The notes under the pieces: generated by a model
Database searches by the model: none
What the model was told of the DNA's origin: nothing
The model's input: the letters and a program-made list of their open reading frames with translations, nothing else
Part shown: one piece after another, positions 1-4,666 of the stretch
How positions within the stretch are numbered: position 1 is the stretch's first letter
How the letters are laid out: every line of letters begins with the position of its first letter
Assembly (NCBI GenBank): GCA_030602965.1
Contig: JAUVYS010000084.1
Location: 1 to 5,985 of the forward strand
Length of the DNA: 5,985 nucleotides
DNA from: Candidatus Bathyarchaeota archaeon
GTDB lineage: Archaea > Thermoproteota > Bathyarchaeia > RBG-16-48-13 > JAGMEO01
Direction of reading: 5' to 3'
Made by a program: the position numbers and the translations under genes

Positions 1-2
1 CA

Positions 3-506
3 GATGTAGAACATACGAAATACTATGAGTCAGAAGAATCAACAAAAGAGCTAGATACACCAGACTTCATAGATTTTCACTGTGAACTTCATGAAGGAAG
101 ATTCGGTGGAGATACTCAGAAAATACTAGAGAGTCTTCATGAGTATCCAGCCGTAGCTATTGTTTTTAAAAAAAAGATGCGTGAGTTCTCAAAAAAGGGA
201 AATAACTTTGTAATCGCATCAAAGGGAAACAATTCTGTGTGGTTCATACCAAGCTGGTGGAGATGGAACATCCGAGAATATGATTTATACGTACGATCAT
301 TAATGATTCTTAGAGGTCAACTTGTTAGAGGAGTAAAGACTAAAGTTCTACTTCCGTCAGGAGAGCCAATTAAGAAAGCGTTAGAATATGAAACAGTAGT
401 TAGAGCTATGCTGGAGAACAAGACAGCATGGAAATGCCTAAAATGTGGAGTGAGAAACTTAGAAACAAAAAATAAATGTGTTGTATGTGGAATACAGAAA
501 CCTTAA
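3..506 (+). CDS. C-terminal part of a protein with a RanBP2-type zinc finger (5' end outside window)
   Basis: The reading frame is open from base 3 with no stop and has no ATG, GTG or TTG before the ATG at 177. That ATG is therefore probably internal and the gene starts left of the window. The 167 visible residues begin with an acidic stretch, followed by an aromatic patch (VWFIPSWWRW, about residues 79-88). They end with W143-x-C145-x2-C148-x3-N152-x6-C159-x2-C162, which fits the RanBP2 zinc-finger consensus exactly. In eukaryotes this small finger binds single-stranded RNA or ubiquitin; in archaea its ligand is not something I can state. I do not recognise the rest of the protein. It overlaps the convergent RHH gene by 4 bp. 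The coding call is secure from the long open frame and the well-formed zinc site; function is unknown. A simple four-Cys zinc ribbon without RNA-binding activity is the main alternative. Confidence 0.8.
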   Translation, partial: DVEHTKYYESEESTKELDTPDFIDFHCELHEGRFGGDTQKILESLHEYPAVAIVFKKKMREFSKKGNNFVIASKGNNSVWFIPSWWRWNIREYDLYVRSLMILRGQLVRGVKTKVLLPSGEPIKKALEYETVVRAMLENKTAWKCLKCGVRNLETKNKCVVCGIQKP

Positions 507-640
507 TCTTGTTTCGCTAACTTGAGAAGCATTTGCACAATCTCTTCGTAGGTTTCACCTTTTTTGCCAAGTTCTTTTAATTGATCTCTAGTTTCCCTAG
601 AAAGTTGAATTGTTGTTACTTTTTCTTTTACCATTTTCAT
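503..640 (-). CDS. Small ribbon-helix-helix DNA-binding protein (VapB/CopG-like antitoxin or repressor)
   Basis: This 45-residue protein begins MKMVKEKVTTIQLSRETRDQ. It has the layout of an RHH domain: a short beta strand (VTTIQLS, about residues 8-14), helix 1 (RETRDQLKELGKKG, 15-28) and helix 2 (TYEEIVQMLLKLAKQ, 30-44). RHH proteins dimerise and insert the paired strands into the major groove; many are antitoxins that also repress their own promoter. It resembles the very small RHH proteins common in archaea. The start is the ATG at 640; a second ATG at 634 is possible. A TATA box at 667-675 places transcription start close to the ATG. No toxin gene lies beside it: one neighbour is the convergent zinc-finger gene, the other the divergent transposase. 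It may be an orphan antitoxin or a plain regulator. Confidence 0.75.
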   Translation of the reverse strand: MKMVKEKVTTIQLSRETRDQLKELGKKGETYEEIVQMLLKLAKQD

Positions 641-652
641 CTACAACTTTGT

Positions 653-696
653 CTATAGTTGTTATGTATATTTAAGCGTTACCATAACAACCATAA
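653..696. promoter_or_regulatory. Inverted-repeat candidate operator around the RHH gene promoter
   Basis: The arms 653-666 (ctatagttgttatg) and 683-696 (cataacaaccataa) are inverted copies matching at 12 of 14 positions, with a perfect 9-bp core (GTTGTTATG/CATAACAAC). The 16-bp spacer holds the leftward TATA-like element CTTAAATATA (667-676). A dimeric RHH protein bound here would cover the promoter of its own gene. The layout is seen directly; autorepression is inferred from the behaviour of RHH families. Confidence 0.5.
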
Positions 697-698
697 TG

Positions 699-706
699 TT
701 TATATA
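699..706 (+). promoter_or_regulatory. TATA box of the transposase gene
   Basis: TTTATATA lies 35-42 bp before the ATG at 741. In archaea transcription usually starts about 25 bp past the TATA centre, giving a start near 728-731 and a leader of about ten bases. The start would fall inside the inverted repeat at 711-737. Confidence 0.5.
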
Positions 707-710
707 GTTA

Positions 711-737
711 TAGCCACTATAGTAGCTATAGTGGTTA
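711..737. repeat. Inverted repeat just before the transposase start
   Basis: The arms tagccactatag (711-722) and ctatagtggtta (726-737) are complementary at 11 of 12 positions around a 3-bp loop, ending 3 bp before the ATG at 741. It may be the left IS end, a transposase binding site, or an operator or mRNA hairpin limiting transposase expression. The repeat is plain in the sequence; its role is inferred. Confidence 0.6.
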
Positions 738-740
738 AAG

Positions 741-1859
741 ATGAAGAGTGTTGAAACCTTTAGAGAAACAAGAGGGTTAGAGATTTACAATAAAGGAAAT
801 CAAATCAATAGGATTAATGATTCTTCCTACAAAGTAAATTCTCAGAATGGAAATGGAGAATATCTTGTTTCTCAGTTAGACGATGAATGGGTTTGTAATT
901 GTCCAGATCATCGATTTAGGGGTGTAAAGTGCAAACATACTTATGCAATAGAATTTTCAATCGCATTAAGAGAAACTATACAAACCGTTCGAATTGAACC
1001 CTTAGTTAATCTTCAAAACTGTCAATACTGCAACTCTGAAAGAATTGTTAAGGATGGAGTGAGACACAATCAAAGTGGAGATATTCAAGTTTATTATTGC
1101 AGGAACTGTGAGAAACACTTCACGATTAATCTTGGTTTTGAAAGGATGAAGAGCACTCCACAAGCAATTACAGGTGCTCTTCAACTCTACTTCACAGGAG
1201 AATCTTTAAGAAACGTGCAGAAATTTCTAAGACTTCAAGGCGTTAATATTTCACACGTTACGGTTTACAAGTGGATTAACAAATATGTCAAATTAATGGA
1301 CAAATATTTGGAGAGGATTAAACCTAAAGTCTCGGATACTTGGAGAGCCGATGAACTATGGCTTAAAATCAAAGGAGACAGAAAGTACCTATTCGCTTTA
1401 ATGGATGATGAAACTCGTTTCTGGATAGCTCAAGAAGTGGCAGATTCAAAGTACAAACATGATGCAAGAAAACTTTTACAGATGGGTAAGAAAGTAACAG
1501 GAAAGAAACCTTCAACTTTCATAACTGATGGGTTACCTGCTTACCATGACGCTTACAAAAAAGAGTTTTGGACGCTTAGAAATCCAAGAACAGAACACAT
1601 TAGTGCAGTAAAACTTCGTAGAAACATGACCAATAATAAAATGGAACGATTGAACGGTGAAATCAGAGACAGAGAAAAAGTAATGAGAGGACTAAAGAAA
1701 ACAGACACACCAATACTGAAAGGATTACAAATCTACCACAATTATATACGTGAACATGAAGGATTAAACGGAAAAACACCAAGCGAAGCATGTGGAATAG
1801 AAATCAAAGGAAAAAACAAGTGGAAAACACTAATACAAAACGCAAGGCGTGAATTTTAG
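741..1859 (+). CDS. DDE transposase with N-terminal SWIM zinc finger (IS6/IS240-like)
   Basis: The 372-aa protein starts with a SWIM zinc finger (C52-x-C54-x9-C64-x-H66). A zinc ribbon follows (C94-x2-C97 and C120-x2-C123), then a helix-turn-helix around residues 156-182 (ending in VTVYKWINKY). The catalytic core is of the rnase H-like DDE type: D204 in WRADE, D263 in ITDG, and E302 in NNKMERLNGE. The D-to-E spacing of about 38 and the WRADE/TVYKW signatures are like IS6/IS240 transposases, which move by a copy-and-fuse (cointegrate) route. The SWIM finger probably helps recognise DNA ends. The frame is intact with all three acidic residues, so the enzyme is likely functional. The start is the ATG at 741, behind the TATA box at 699-706. 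The exact IS family could not be checked; an unclassified archaeal family related to IS6 is the alternative. Confidence 0.9.
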   Translation: MKSVETFRETRGLEIYNKGNQINRINDSSYKVNSQNGNGEYLVSQLDDEWVCNCPDHRFRGVKCKHTYAIEFSIALRETIQTVRIEPLVNLQNCQYCNSERIVKDGVRHNQSGDIQVYYCRNCEKHFTINLGFERMKSTPQAITGALQLYFTGESLRNVQKFLRLQGVNISHVTVYKWINKYVKLMDKYLERIKPKVSDTWRADELWLKIKGDRKYLFALMDDETRFWIAQEVADSKYKHDARKLLQMGKKVTGKKPSTFITDGLPAYHDAYKKEFWTLRNPRTEHISAVKLRRNMTNNKMERLNGEIRDREKVMRGLKKTDTPILKGLQIYHNYIREHEGLNGKTPSEACGIEIKGKNKWKTLIQNARREF

Positions 1860-1882
1860 AATATTGAAAAAACGCAATAATC

Positions 1883-1901
1883 CGACTCTCTATAGTCGAT
1901 A
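1883..1901. repeat. Hairpin and candidate right terminal repeat of the IS
   Basis: The arms cgact (1883-1887) and agtcg (1894-1898) pair around a 6-base loop. The overlapping segment 1890-1901 is the candidate right inverted repeat matching 711-722. It lies 24 bp past the transposase stop codon, where an IS end is expected. Confidence 0.45.
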
Positions 1902-1934
1902 ATCTAATATTGACTTAAAATCATTTGATAAAAA

Positions 1935-1938
1935 GGAG
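1935..1938 (+). promoter_or_regulatory. Shine-Dalgarno site deciding a TTG start
   Basis: GGAG within AAAAGGAGAG (1931-1940) sits 8 bases before the TTG at 1947. It is the main evidence that this short frame is translated, since most other genes here appear to be leaderless. Confidence 0.55.
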
Positions 1939-1946
1939 AGAATGAT

Positions 1947-2108
1947 TTGCAAGACCTATTTGAAATTACTGAGCAAATAGCAGAATTAATTAGGCAAATA
2001 TTTTTATCATTTTTAGATTTTTTACGAGAAAACTATTGGGCAATTCTTCTTTTAGTTATGATTGCATTACTGTATTCAGTCTTTTTCAGACCAAGCCCAA
2101 GGCGTTGA
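1947..2108 (+). CDS. Small single-pass membrane protein, 53 aa
   Basis: Translation from the TTG at 1947 gives 53 residues. An amphipathic N-terminal half (MQDLFEITEQIAELIRQIFL) precedes one clear membrane helix (about residues 29-47, NYWAILLLVMIALLYSVFF), and a basic tail ends PSPRR. The positive C-terminal end suggests a cytoplasmic C-terminus. The start is chosen because AAAAGGAGAG (GGAG at 1935-1938) lies 8 bases before it, the best Shine-Dalgarno sequence in the window. The ATG at 1942 opens only a 12-codon frame. The stop at 2106-2108 is followed after 4 bases by a TTG (2113) that may start the next gene, so the two are probably translated together. I recognise no family. Small membrane proteins of this sort are common in archaeal viruses and integrated elements, but nothing here proves such an origin. 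Confidence 0.55.
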   Translation: MQDLFEITEQIAELIRQIFLSFLDFLRENYWAILLLVMIALLYSVFFRPSPRR

Positions 2109-2112
2109 TTTT

Positions 2113-2382
2113 TTGACCAATAAAGATAAGATCAAAAAAAATAATTGGCGTTGGGTAACCATAACACTCTTTTTTGTTTTAGTAGCCTATGCGTCAAGTC
2201 CAAGAAACTGGTTACATAGCGTTTTAGGAGATTACGGTCTTGGTTTAGTTGAAGGGGGAGTACTTATGCTTGGATTACATTTTGCTTGGGACAAGATTGT
2301 AGACCGTACTAAAAATTGGTTTTCTAATCTTGTTGATCAACGGATAAAACAACAGAAGACAAACAAAAAAGAGCAAAAATAA
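2113..2382 (+). CDS. Small membrane protein with basic, Lys/Gln-rich tail
   Basis: With the TTG at 2113 the protein has 89 residues. A Lys/Asn-rich N-terminus leads into a membrane helix (about residues 14-28, WVTITLFFVLVAYAS). A second weaker hydrophobic segment follows (about 41-59, containing LVEGGVLMLGLHFAW), then a long charged C-terminal part ending KQQKTNKKEQK. The frame is also open back to a TTG at 2062 (106 aa), but that start lies deep inside the preceding gene. The TTG at 2113 is 4 bases past the preceding stop and has AAGG (2099-2102) 10 bases upstream, so it is preferred. The pair 1947-2108 and 2113-2382 reads as a two-gene membrane operon right after the IS. No family is recognised. 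Its last 59 bases overlap an opposite-strand small membrane ORF. Confidence 0.6.
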   Translation: MTNKDKIKKNNWRWVTITLFFVLVAYASSPRNWLHSVLGDYGLGLVEGGVLMLGLHFAWDKIVDRTKNWFSNLVDQRIKQQKTNKKEQK

Positions 2383-2485
2383 AACCAATAAGATATGCAA
2401 ATCCCGTATCAGCATTTATTAAATAAGTACATAAAAGACCAGTAACAAAAAAAGAAAAACCAATCAAAGCCTGTTTAAATTTCAT
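2324..2485 (-). CDS. Small two-helix membrane protein, 53 aa, antisense overlap with neighbour
   Basis: The ATG at 2485 opens a 53-codon frame encoding MKFKQALIGFSFFVTGLLCT followed by YLINADTGFAYLIGFIFALF and a short tail ending VDQQD. It has two hydrophobic segments (about residues 5-22 and 29-48) joined by a short polar turn (NADTG), like a helical hairpin. A purine-rich stretch (GAGAGGGAAGGG) lies just before the ATG and could serve as ribosome binding site. The gene lies 26 bp downstream of the broken helicase on the same strand. Its 3' end overlaps the rightward membrane gene by 59 bp, so chance cannot be excluded. The hairpin-like hydrophobicity and purine-rich leader favour a real gene. 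Family unknown. Confidence 0.42.
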   Translation of the reverse strand: MKFKQALIGFSFFVTGLLCTYLINADTGFAYLIGFIFALFCLSSVVLSVDQQD

Positions 2486-2498
2486 AACCCTTCCCTCT

Positions 2499-2534
2499 CA
2501 TCCCACGATGGTTAACACCTGATTGCATCCCACG
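2499..2534. repeat. 9-bp direct repeat catcccacg at the helicase break
   Basis: CATCCCACG occurs at 2499-2507 and again at 2526-2534, 27 bp apart start to start. The right copy is inside the last codons of the helicase fragment, the left copy just past its stop. It may be a short-homology scar of the deletion that truncated the gene, or a local duplication. A chance match of 9 bp this close in AT-rich DNA is unlikely but possible. Confidence 0.5.
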
Positions 2535-2961
2535 CCAAGTTAATAGAACCTCTTTCTGAAGGAGATATACTGCCGGAAATAAAGTATGATTCAATATTCA
2601 ATTTATCTCGAGCAAAAAATGTTTGTTGAACACCTAGAGGGATTGAAGGAGTAAGAAAAAGAACTCTAATTGCTTTATCTCTAGAAGCTTCTTTCAAATA
2701 TGCTCCTGCTATGAAGGTTTTGCCTAATCCTGTAGGAAGTCCTAAGATCAGCGTATTCCCAATAATCTTCTTTAGCACTTTTATCTGAAAAGGCCACAGT
2801 TCATAATTCAATTTCTTAATTATAAATCTCGCGGGTTCTGAAATAGGCTCTGATGGCTGGAGATTTTTCGATTGAATTTTCACAGAATATTGGCTTTGAT
2901 CCAGATATTCTAGATAATTTTTCCAGCCACTCAAATAATAGACCTCAATATTGTATCGCAC
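2512..2961 (-). pseudogene. Truncated Hef/FANCM-like superfamily 2 helicase (N-terminal fragment)
   Basis: From the GTG at 2961 the fragment has 149 residues. It shows a Q-motif-like segment (LWPFQIKVL, about 55-63), the Walker A motif LPTGLGKT (75-82), motif Ia (LFLTPSIPLGVQQ, about 101-113) and a motif resembling the Hef sequence TGEKSPEER (SGSISPSER, about 129-137). The stop comes a few residues later, just where Hef proteins continue to motif Ib (ATPQ). Walker B, the whole second RecA-like domain and any nuclease domain are absent; intact Hef/FANCM helicases are several hundred residues longer. It cannot unwind DNA on its own. The frame extends up to a TTG at 3018, but TATA-like DNA at 2993-3000 and 3030-3037 places transcription starts downstream of that codon, so 2961 is preferred. 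The clean reading frame suggests recent truncation or a surviving ATP-binding fragment. Confidence 0.75.
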
Positions 2962-3029
2962 GTAAAGGCTTGAACATTGTTTGTAAGATTGTATTATAAA
3001 AAATAAATATGTCTTCAAAAGTTATTTGA

Positions 3030-3037
3030 TATAAATA
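3030..3037. promoter_or_regulatory. TATA box for the M29-like gene, possibly bidirectional
   Basis: TATAAATA lies 25-32 bp before the ATG at 3062, so transcription should start at or just before this ATG and the mRNA would be leaderless. No Shine-Dalgarno sequence precedes the ATG, which agrees. The reverse strand reads TATTTATA and could also serve the divergent helicase fragment. Confidence 0.6.
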
Positions 3038-3061
3038 ATAATATAGAGTATAGGTGTATTT

Positions 3062-4075
3062 ATGATAAATGAGAAAATTATAGAATACTCTCAAAACGCA
3101 TTAACATTTGTAATGGAAGCTTGTTCAGGAGAAAAACTATTAGTTATTTCTGATAATGAAAAAAAGGAAATTGGTCAAATTTTTGCCTATGCAGGACTTG
3201 AAATCGGTCTCTACACTAGATCGATTTCCTTGGGATCTGAAAAAAAAATATTTCGCACAGAACTCTCGAATTTCCTAAAGGAAGTTGTTGTTAACAGTAA
3301 TTCTAACATTGTCATAAATTGCTTAAGAGGACCATTTGAAGAAACTCCGTTTCGCATAAAACTAATCCATCTGATTACAAAGGACAAAGATAGACGTCTT
3401 GCACACGGGCCAGGTATAACTCTTGACATGTTTACAGATGGAGCTTTGGCTCTCTCTATTGAAGATTATCAAAAAATCAATGATTCTGCAAGTCGATTAA
3501 TGACTGCTACAGAAGGTGCCTCTGAGATTATAATTACTTCTTCACGTGGAACAAATTTGGATATGTCGATTCAAGGACGAAGTTTTTTTACAGATATAAA
3601 TATCACAAATAAGAAATGGGGAAATTTACCAGTTGGTGAAATAACGGTTGGGCCAGTTGAGAATAGTTTGAATGGAGAATTAGTATGTGATGTTGCTATT
3701 GGAGGCATTGGTCCAATTGATAATCCTATAATAATTAAATGCGTAAATGGCAAGGCAACTGAAGTAAGAACAGATGATCAAAATATTCAAAAAAAGGTGA
3801 GAAATACTTTACAAACGGATAGTATGGCTTCAATAGTTGGGGAAATGGCTATAGGAATCAATCCTAAGGCAAGAGTTATTGAAGAGTTTCTTGAAACTGA
3901 AAAAGTATTGGGTACGGCTCACATTGCTTTTGGTCGAAACATCGATTTTCCCACAGGAGGTAATAATAATTCTGCTAATCATATGGACTTCTTAATTGAT
4001 GAACCAACAATATATGCTGTTTTCCCCAATAAGAACGAAAAAAAGATCACTTCTAAAGGAAAAATCATTGTATAA
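3062..4075 (+). CDS. M29-like metallo-aminopeptidase (AmpS/aminopeptidase T and NicX superfamily)
   Basis: The 337-aa protein carries the five metal ligands of family M29 in order: E193 (LPVGEI), E261 (VGEMAIGINPKA), H287 (GTAHIAFG), and H307 with D309 (NHMDFLI). M29 enzymes such as AmpS and aminopeptidase T bind two metal ions and remove N-terminal residues from peptides. A related branch includes the mononuclear iron enzyme NicX, a ring-cleaving 2,5-dihydroxypyridine dioxygenase. At 337 residues it is shorter than AmpS (about 410) and closer to the short archaeal and NicX-like forms, so peptidase activity is likely but not certain. There is no signal peptide or membrane segment, so it should act in the cytoplasm, perhaps in peptide turnover. 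The ATG at 3062 is chosen because of the TATA box at 3030-3037. It stands alone, with no co-directional neighbour. Confidence 0.88.
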   Translation: MINEKIIEYSQNALTFVMEACSGEKLLVISDNEKKEIGQIFAYAGLEIGLYTRSISLGSEKKIFRTELSNFLKEVVVNSNSNIVINCLRGPFEETPFRIKLIHLITKDKDRRLAHGPGITLDMFTDGALALSIEDYQKINDSASRLMTATEGASEIIITSSRGTNLDMSIQGRSFFTDINITNKKWGNLPVGEITVGPVENSLNGELVCDVAIGGIGPIDNPIIIKCVNGKATEVRTDDQNIQKKVRNTLQTDSMASIVGEMAIGINPKARVIEEFLETEKVLGTAHIAFGRNIDFPTGGNNNSANHMDFLIDEPTIYAVFPNKNEKKITSKGKIIV

Positions 4076-4079
4076 ATTT

Positions 4080-4166
4080 GGGGCGAAAATGGGGCATTCT
4101 TGGGCGAATGGGCGAATTTTGGGGCAATTTGAGATTTTATAGGGCGAAATCAAATCTCTGGGCATT
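4080..4166 (+). repeat. G-rich array of seven GGGC cores with G-quadruplex consensus
   Basis: G-runs start at 4080, 4091, 4102, 4110, 4121, 4142 and 4160, each followed by C and then GAA, ATT or AAT. The step is 11, 11, 8 and 11 bp for the first five, then 21 and 18. The first four runs (4080-4112; loops of 7, 7 and 5 bases) meet the G3+N1-7 quadruplex rule. A hairpin (gagattt 4131-4137 with aaatctc 4152-4158) lies in the array. It fills the space between the convergent M29-like and 112-aa genes and is strikingly G-rich for this AT-rich DNA. A terminator or recombination role is possible but unproven. Confidence 0.65.
4131..4158. repeat. Hairpin within the G-rich array
   Basis: GAGATTT (4131-4137) and AAATCTC (4152-4158) form a perfect 7-bp stem with a 14-base loop that contains one GGGCGAA unit. 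An alternative 5-bp stem pairs gattt (4133-4137) with aaatc (4147-4151). It could fold in RNA from either strand, downstream of the convergent genes. Confidence 0.5.
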
Positions 4167-4250
4167 ATAATATTTTATTTACAAATAGAAAAGTGTTTCG
4201 GTTGTTCACTTTATTATCCTATCCTAAATATATGATAATGGAAAAATTAG

Positions 4251-4589
4251 TTAATTCAATAGCTCAGACGGCAATATATTTTGTTCTTCAATTTCAATAA
4301 TTGGAATAAATGCTAAGTTTGCATCCAATTTGAAGTCATCTTGAAAATCAATCTTTCCATTAACCTTATTGAAAGTAATATACTTCTTATTTATTTTTTT
4401 ATCAAGAACTGAATAATATACAAGTGAACCTCCAGTATGAAAGATTACATTTACAAAGTATACGTGCTTTTCTTTGAAAACAAAGTGCTGGATAAATCCT
4501 GTTAGGGATCCAGCTACAATCATTATTAGGTTGTTGATATCTTTGAGTTTAACATATTTTCCTGTTGTAGACATATCATTAGTCACCAT
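4251..4589 (-). CDS. Hypothetical protein, 112 aa
   Basis: The protein is not recognised. It has no clear signal peptide, no membrane helix and only short hydrophobic runs (LIMIVAGSLTGF, about residues 21-32; LAFIPIIEIEE, about 92-102). The alternation of hydrophobic and charged residues in the middle (HVYFVNVIFHTGGSLVYYSV, about 42-61, and KKYITFNKVNGKIDF after it) suggests a mostly beta-strand fold. There are no cysteines, so no zinc site. The ATG at 4589 is preferred: a TATA-like element (TTTATGAA on this strand, 4614-4621) lies 25-32 bp before it and no Shine-Dalgarno sequence is present, which fits a leaderless mRNA. A second ATG at 4574 is possible. It is divergent from the phosphatase gene with 77 bp between, so their promoters share one short region. 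That hints at, but does not prove, joint control. Confidence 0.65.
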   Translation of the reverse strand: MVTNDMSTTGKYVKLKDINNLIMIVAGSLTGFIQHFVFKEKHVYFVNVIFHTGGSLVYYSVLDKKINKKYITFNKVNGKIDFQDDFKLDANLAFIPIIEIEEQNILPSELLN

Positions 4590-4613
4590 TTTGTTATAAT
4601 GTTTTTTTACTAC

Positions 4614-4621
4614 TTCATAAA
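4614..4621 (-). promoter_or_regulatory. TATA-like box of the 112-aa gene
   Basis: On the minus strand TTTATGAA follows AAAAGG, resembling an archaeal BRE plus TATA element. It lies 25-32 bp before the ATG at 4589, predicting a leaderless transcript. Confidence 0.4.
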
Positions 4622-4638
4622 CCTTTTAGATCCTGTTT

Positions 4639-4646
4639 TTTATAAT
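4639..4646 (+). promoter_or_regulatory. TATA box of the phosphatase gene
   Basis: TTTATAAT lies 21-28 bp before the ATG at 4667, predicting transcription start at or near that ATG. GAAGG at 4661-4665 would suit initiation at the second ATG (4673) if a leader exists. Confidence 0.5.
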
Positions 4647-4666
4647 TAATTCTATTATTTGAAGGT

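Larger units (their letters stand above)
711..1901 (+). mobile_element. Insertion sequence of about 1.2 kb (IS6-like DDE transposase with SWIM finger)
   Basis: The only gene inside is the transposase at 741-1859. Candidate ends are 711-722 (tagccactatag) and 1890-1901 (ctatagtcgata). The second, read in reverse, is tatcgactatag and matches the first at 10 of 12 positions. Each end also sits in a local hairpin: 711-722 pairs with 726-737 (11 of 12), and 1883-1887 pairs with 1894-1898. I could not find a convincing target-site duplication outside these ends, so the limits are approximate. Length and single-gene content fit an IS; full-length coding suggests the copy could be active or recently inserted. 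Confidence 0.6.

Noticed and set aside
177..506. ATG at 177 as the start of the zinc-finger gene
   Set aside because: The frame is open back to the window edge without a stop and no ribosome site precedes this ATG, so it is probably an internal methionine.
503..640. Classical toxin-antitoxin pair
   Set aside because: The RHH protein is antitoxin-like, but no PIN, RelE, MazF or other toxin frame is found on either side.
1002..1184. Minus-strand 60-codon frame inside the transposase gene
   Set aside because: It lies wholly within a well-supported gene, has no domain signature, and is an antisense shadow.
703..1909. Target-site duplication flanking the IS
   Set aside because: The 8 bases outside the two candidate ends (tatagtta and atctaata) do not match, so no duplication is claimed.
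1942..1980. Short frame from the ATG at 1942
   Set aside because: Only 12 codons long and just 3 bases from the GGAG; the TTG at 1947 has better spacing and opens a membrane protein.
3211..3429. Minus-strand 72-codon frame inside the M29-like gene
   Set aside because: Antisense shadow of a conserved metalloenzyme gene with no promoter or recognisable protein features.
3571..3753. Minus-strand 60-codon frame inside the M29-like gene
   Set aside because: Antisense shadow; it covers the region encoding metal ligand E193, which explains the base pattern.
4080..4166. G-rich array read as a CRISPR array
   Set aside because: Units are 8-21 bp with only a GGGC core shared, there are no spacers of uniform length and no cas genes nearby.
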